From positions 1,541,465-1,605,464 of the forward strand of contig MZZL01000408.1 in assembly GCA_002749535.1 (NCBI GenBank): a stretch of 64,000 nt of DNA. Direction: 5' to 3'. The notes beneath the pieces were generated by a model that searched no databases, was not told the DNA's origin, and saw only the letters and a program-made list of their open reading frames with translations. The translations under genes and the position numbers were made by a program. Shown here in pieces: positions 63,363-64,000 of the stretch (positions are counted from its first letter, which is position 1; each line of letters begins with the position of its first letter). Origin of the DNA: Apophysomyces variabilis (Eukaryota > Mucoromycota > Mucoromycetes > Mucorales > Mucoraceae).

Positions 63363-63894
63363 TTATTTGCTAGGAGGAGGAACGTAGTCTGAATAAGAGA
63401 GGATGGAAAAGATTTCGTCAGCCGGATTATTTCACATGACTTGTTGAAATAGACTACTTACTGGGGAAACAGTCTTTCATGGTTTTGTTGTGCTTGTTTT
63501 CCGCATGTTCCGTCAATCTTTATAATGTCATTACCTTTCTTTTAGCAAACAAGAACAAAACAATCCTCACAACAGCGAACAACTGAACAACATGAAAACT
63601 TACGCTTTTTCACGACTGGTGCACAGGAAAGTTTGGCGGCATTGAACGCAGACGATATTCTTCGCAGCTTCATTCTAAAAGAGCGCCAGGAACAATATTG
63701 TTAATGCTTCTCTTTCTTTTCTTCCATAATTAACATACCGCCTTCAACTGGGATTTCGGATCCTTGCCTTGGTTTTTAGCGTTACGCTCACGCTTCATTT
63801 GTGCTTTTTGACCCTGTCATTCGTGGCAAGTTAAAACCGCCTCATTCTTTCTGTAGGTGTTTCTGTTGTTACTCTTTCCACTTACGTTACCCAT
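63363..63894 (-). CDS. Small C2H2-type zinc-finger protein (At2g23090-like, SERF-like N-terminus)
   Basis: The tiny protein has a first exon of three codons (MGN), then GQKAQMKRERNAKNQGKDP, a basic SERF-like start. After an intron follows a single zinc finger: CVQCRQTFLCTS, then REKALTEHAENKH, giving Cys-x2-Cys and His-x5-His ligands. The end is TMKDCFPNYVPPPSK. Each of the four introns restores the conserved order of the family, which is widespread in plants, animals and fungi; its role is not well known. About 80 residues. The first in-frame ATG was used, and upstream DNA is A-rich leader running to the window edge. Confidence 0.85.
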
Positions 63895-64000
63895 CGTATG
63901 CGAACAATCTAAGAGGAGGAAGAAAAGGAACAGGAACCAAGGGAAAAAAAAACCTAGAGGAAAAAAAACAACAAAAATGGGTGGCAAAAAATTGCTCTCT

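Overview
This window is nuclear DNA of a filamentous fungus, most likely an early-diverging mould of the Mucoromycota (Mucorales type). The reasons are: protein-coding genes broken by many 45-65 bp introns with GTAAGT-like donors, CTAAC-like branch sites and AG acceptors; a GPI-anchored chitin deacetylase of the Mucor type; AT-rich spacers full of homopolymer and pyrimidine runs; and a homologue of animal C12orf4/FERRY3, which I do not know from yeasts. The genus cannot be read from the sequence.

Layout. 1-9.4 kb is accessory and gene-poor: a tRNA-His(GTG), then a decayed Fanzor-type (TnpB-like) RNA-guided nuclease gene on the minus strand and, behind it, a second broken ORF of unknown family. 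9.4-25.8 kb is a compact housekeeping block: PRP16 (splicing DEAH helicase), ESF1 (rRNA processing), an eEF1A lysine methyltransferase-like gene, a T4-type ATP-dependent DNA ligase with a possible mitochondrial presequence, RRP8 (rRNA m1A methyltransferase), and on the minus strand RSP5 (C2-WW-HECT ubiquitin ligase). 25.8-28.2 kb holds a Tc1/mariner-IS630-type transposase remnant and a doubtful small spliced gene. 28.2-39.1 kb is a second housekeeping block: DRS1, TRS33 (TRAPP), a YIPF6-like Golgi protein, a lipase, the U2 snRNA, the Pol I subunit RPA34 and DSK2 (ubiquilin). 39.1-64 kb is sparse: a small inverted-repeat element, a FERRY3-like gene, a PHO80/CLG-type cyclin inside long microsatellite-rich spacers, a doubtful Cys-rich ORF, chitin deacetylase, and a small zinc-finger gene.

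Functional themes. Ribosome and RNA biogenesis dominate (ESF1, RRP8, DRS1, RPA34, plus PRP16 and U2 for splicing). Four of the promoters share a GAAAA-N-TTTTC-like element that resembles the yeast RRPE box. A membrane-traffic and ubiquitin group (TRS33, YIPF6, FERRY3, RSP5, DSK2) forms the second theme. The most unusual items are the Fanzor relic with its companion ORF, the T4-like ligase, the FERRY3 homologue, and a GC-AG intron in the YIPF6-like gene. Gene models were joined by eye from splice signals and family conservation, so individual exon edges may be off by a few bases.
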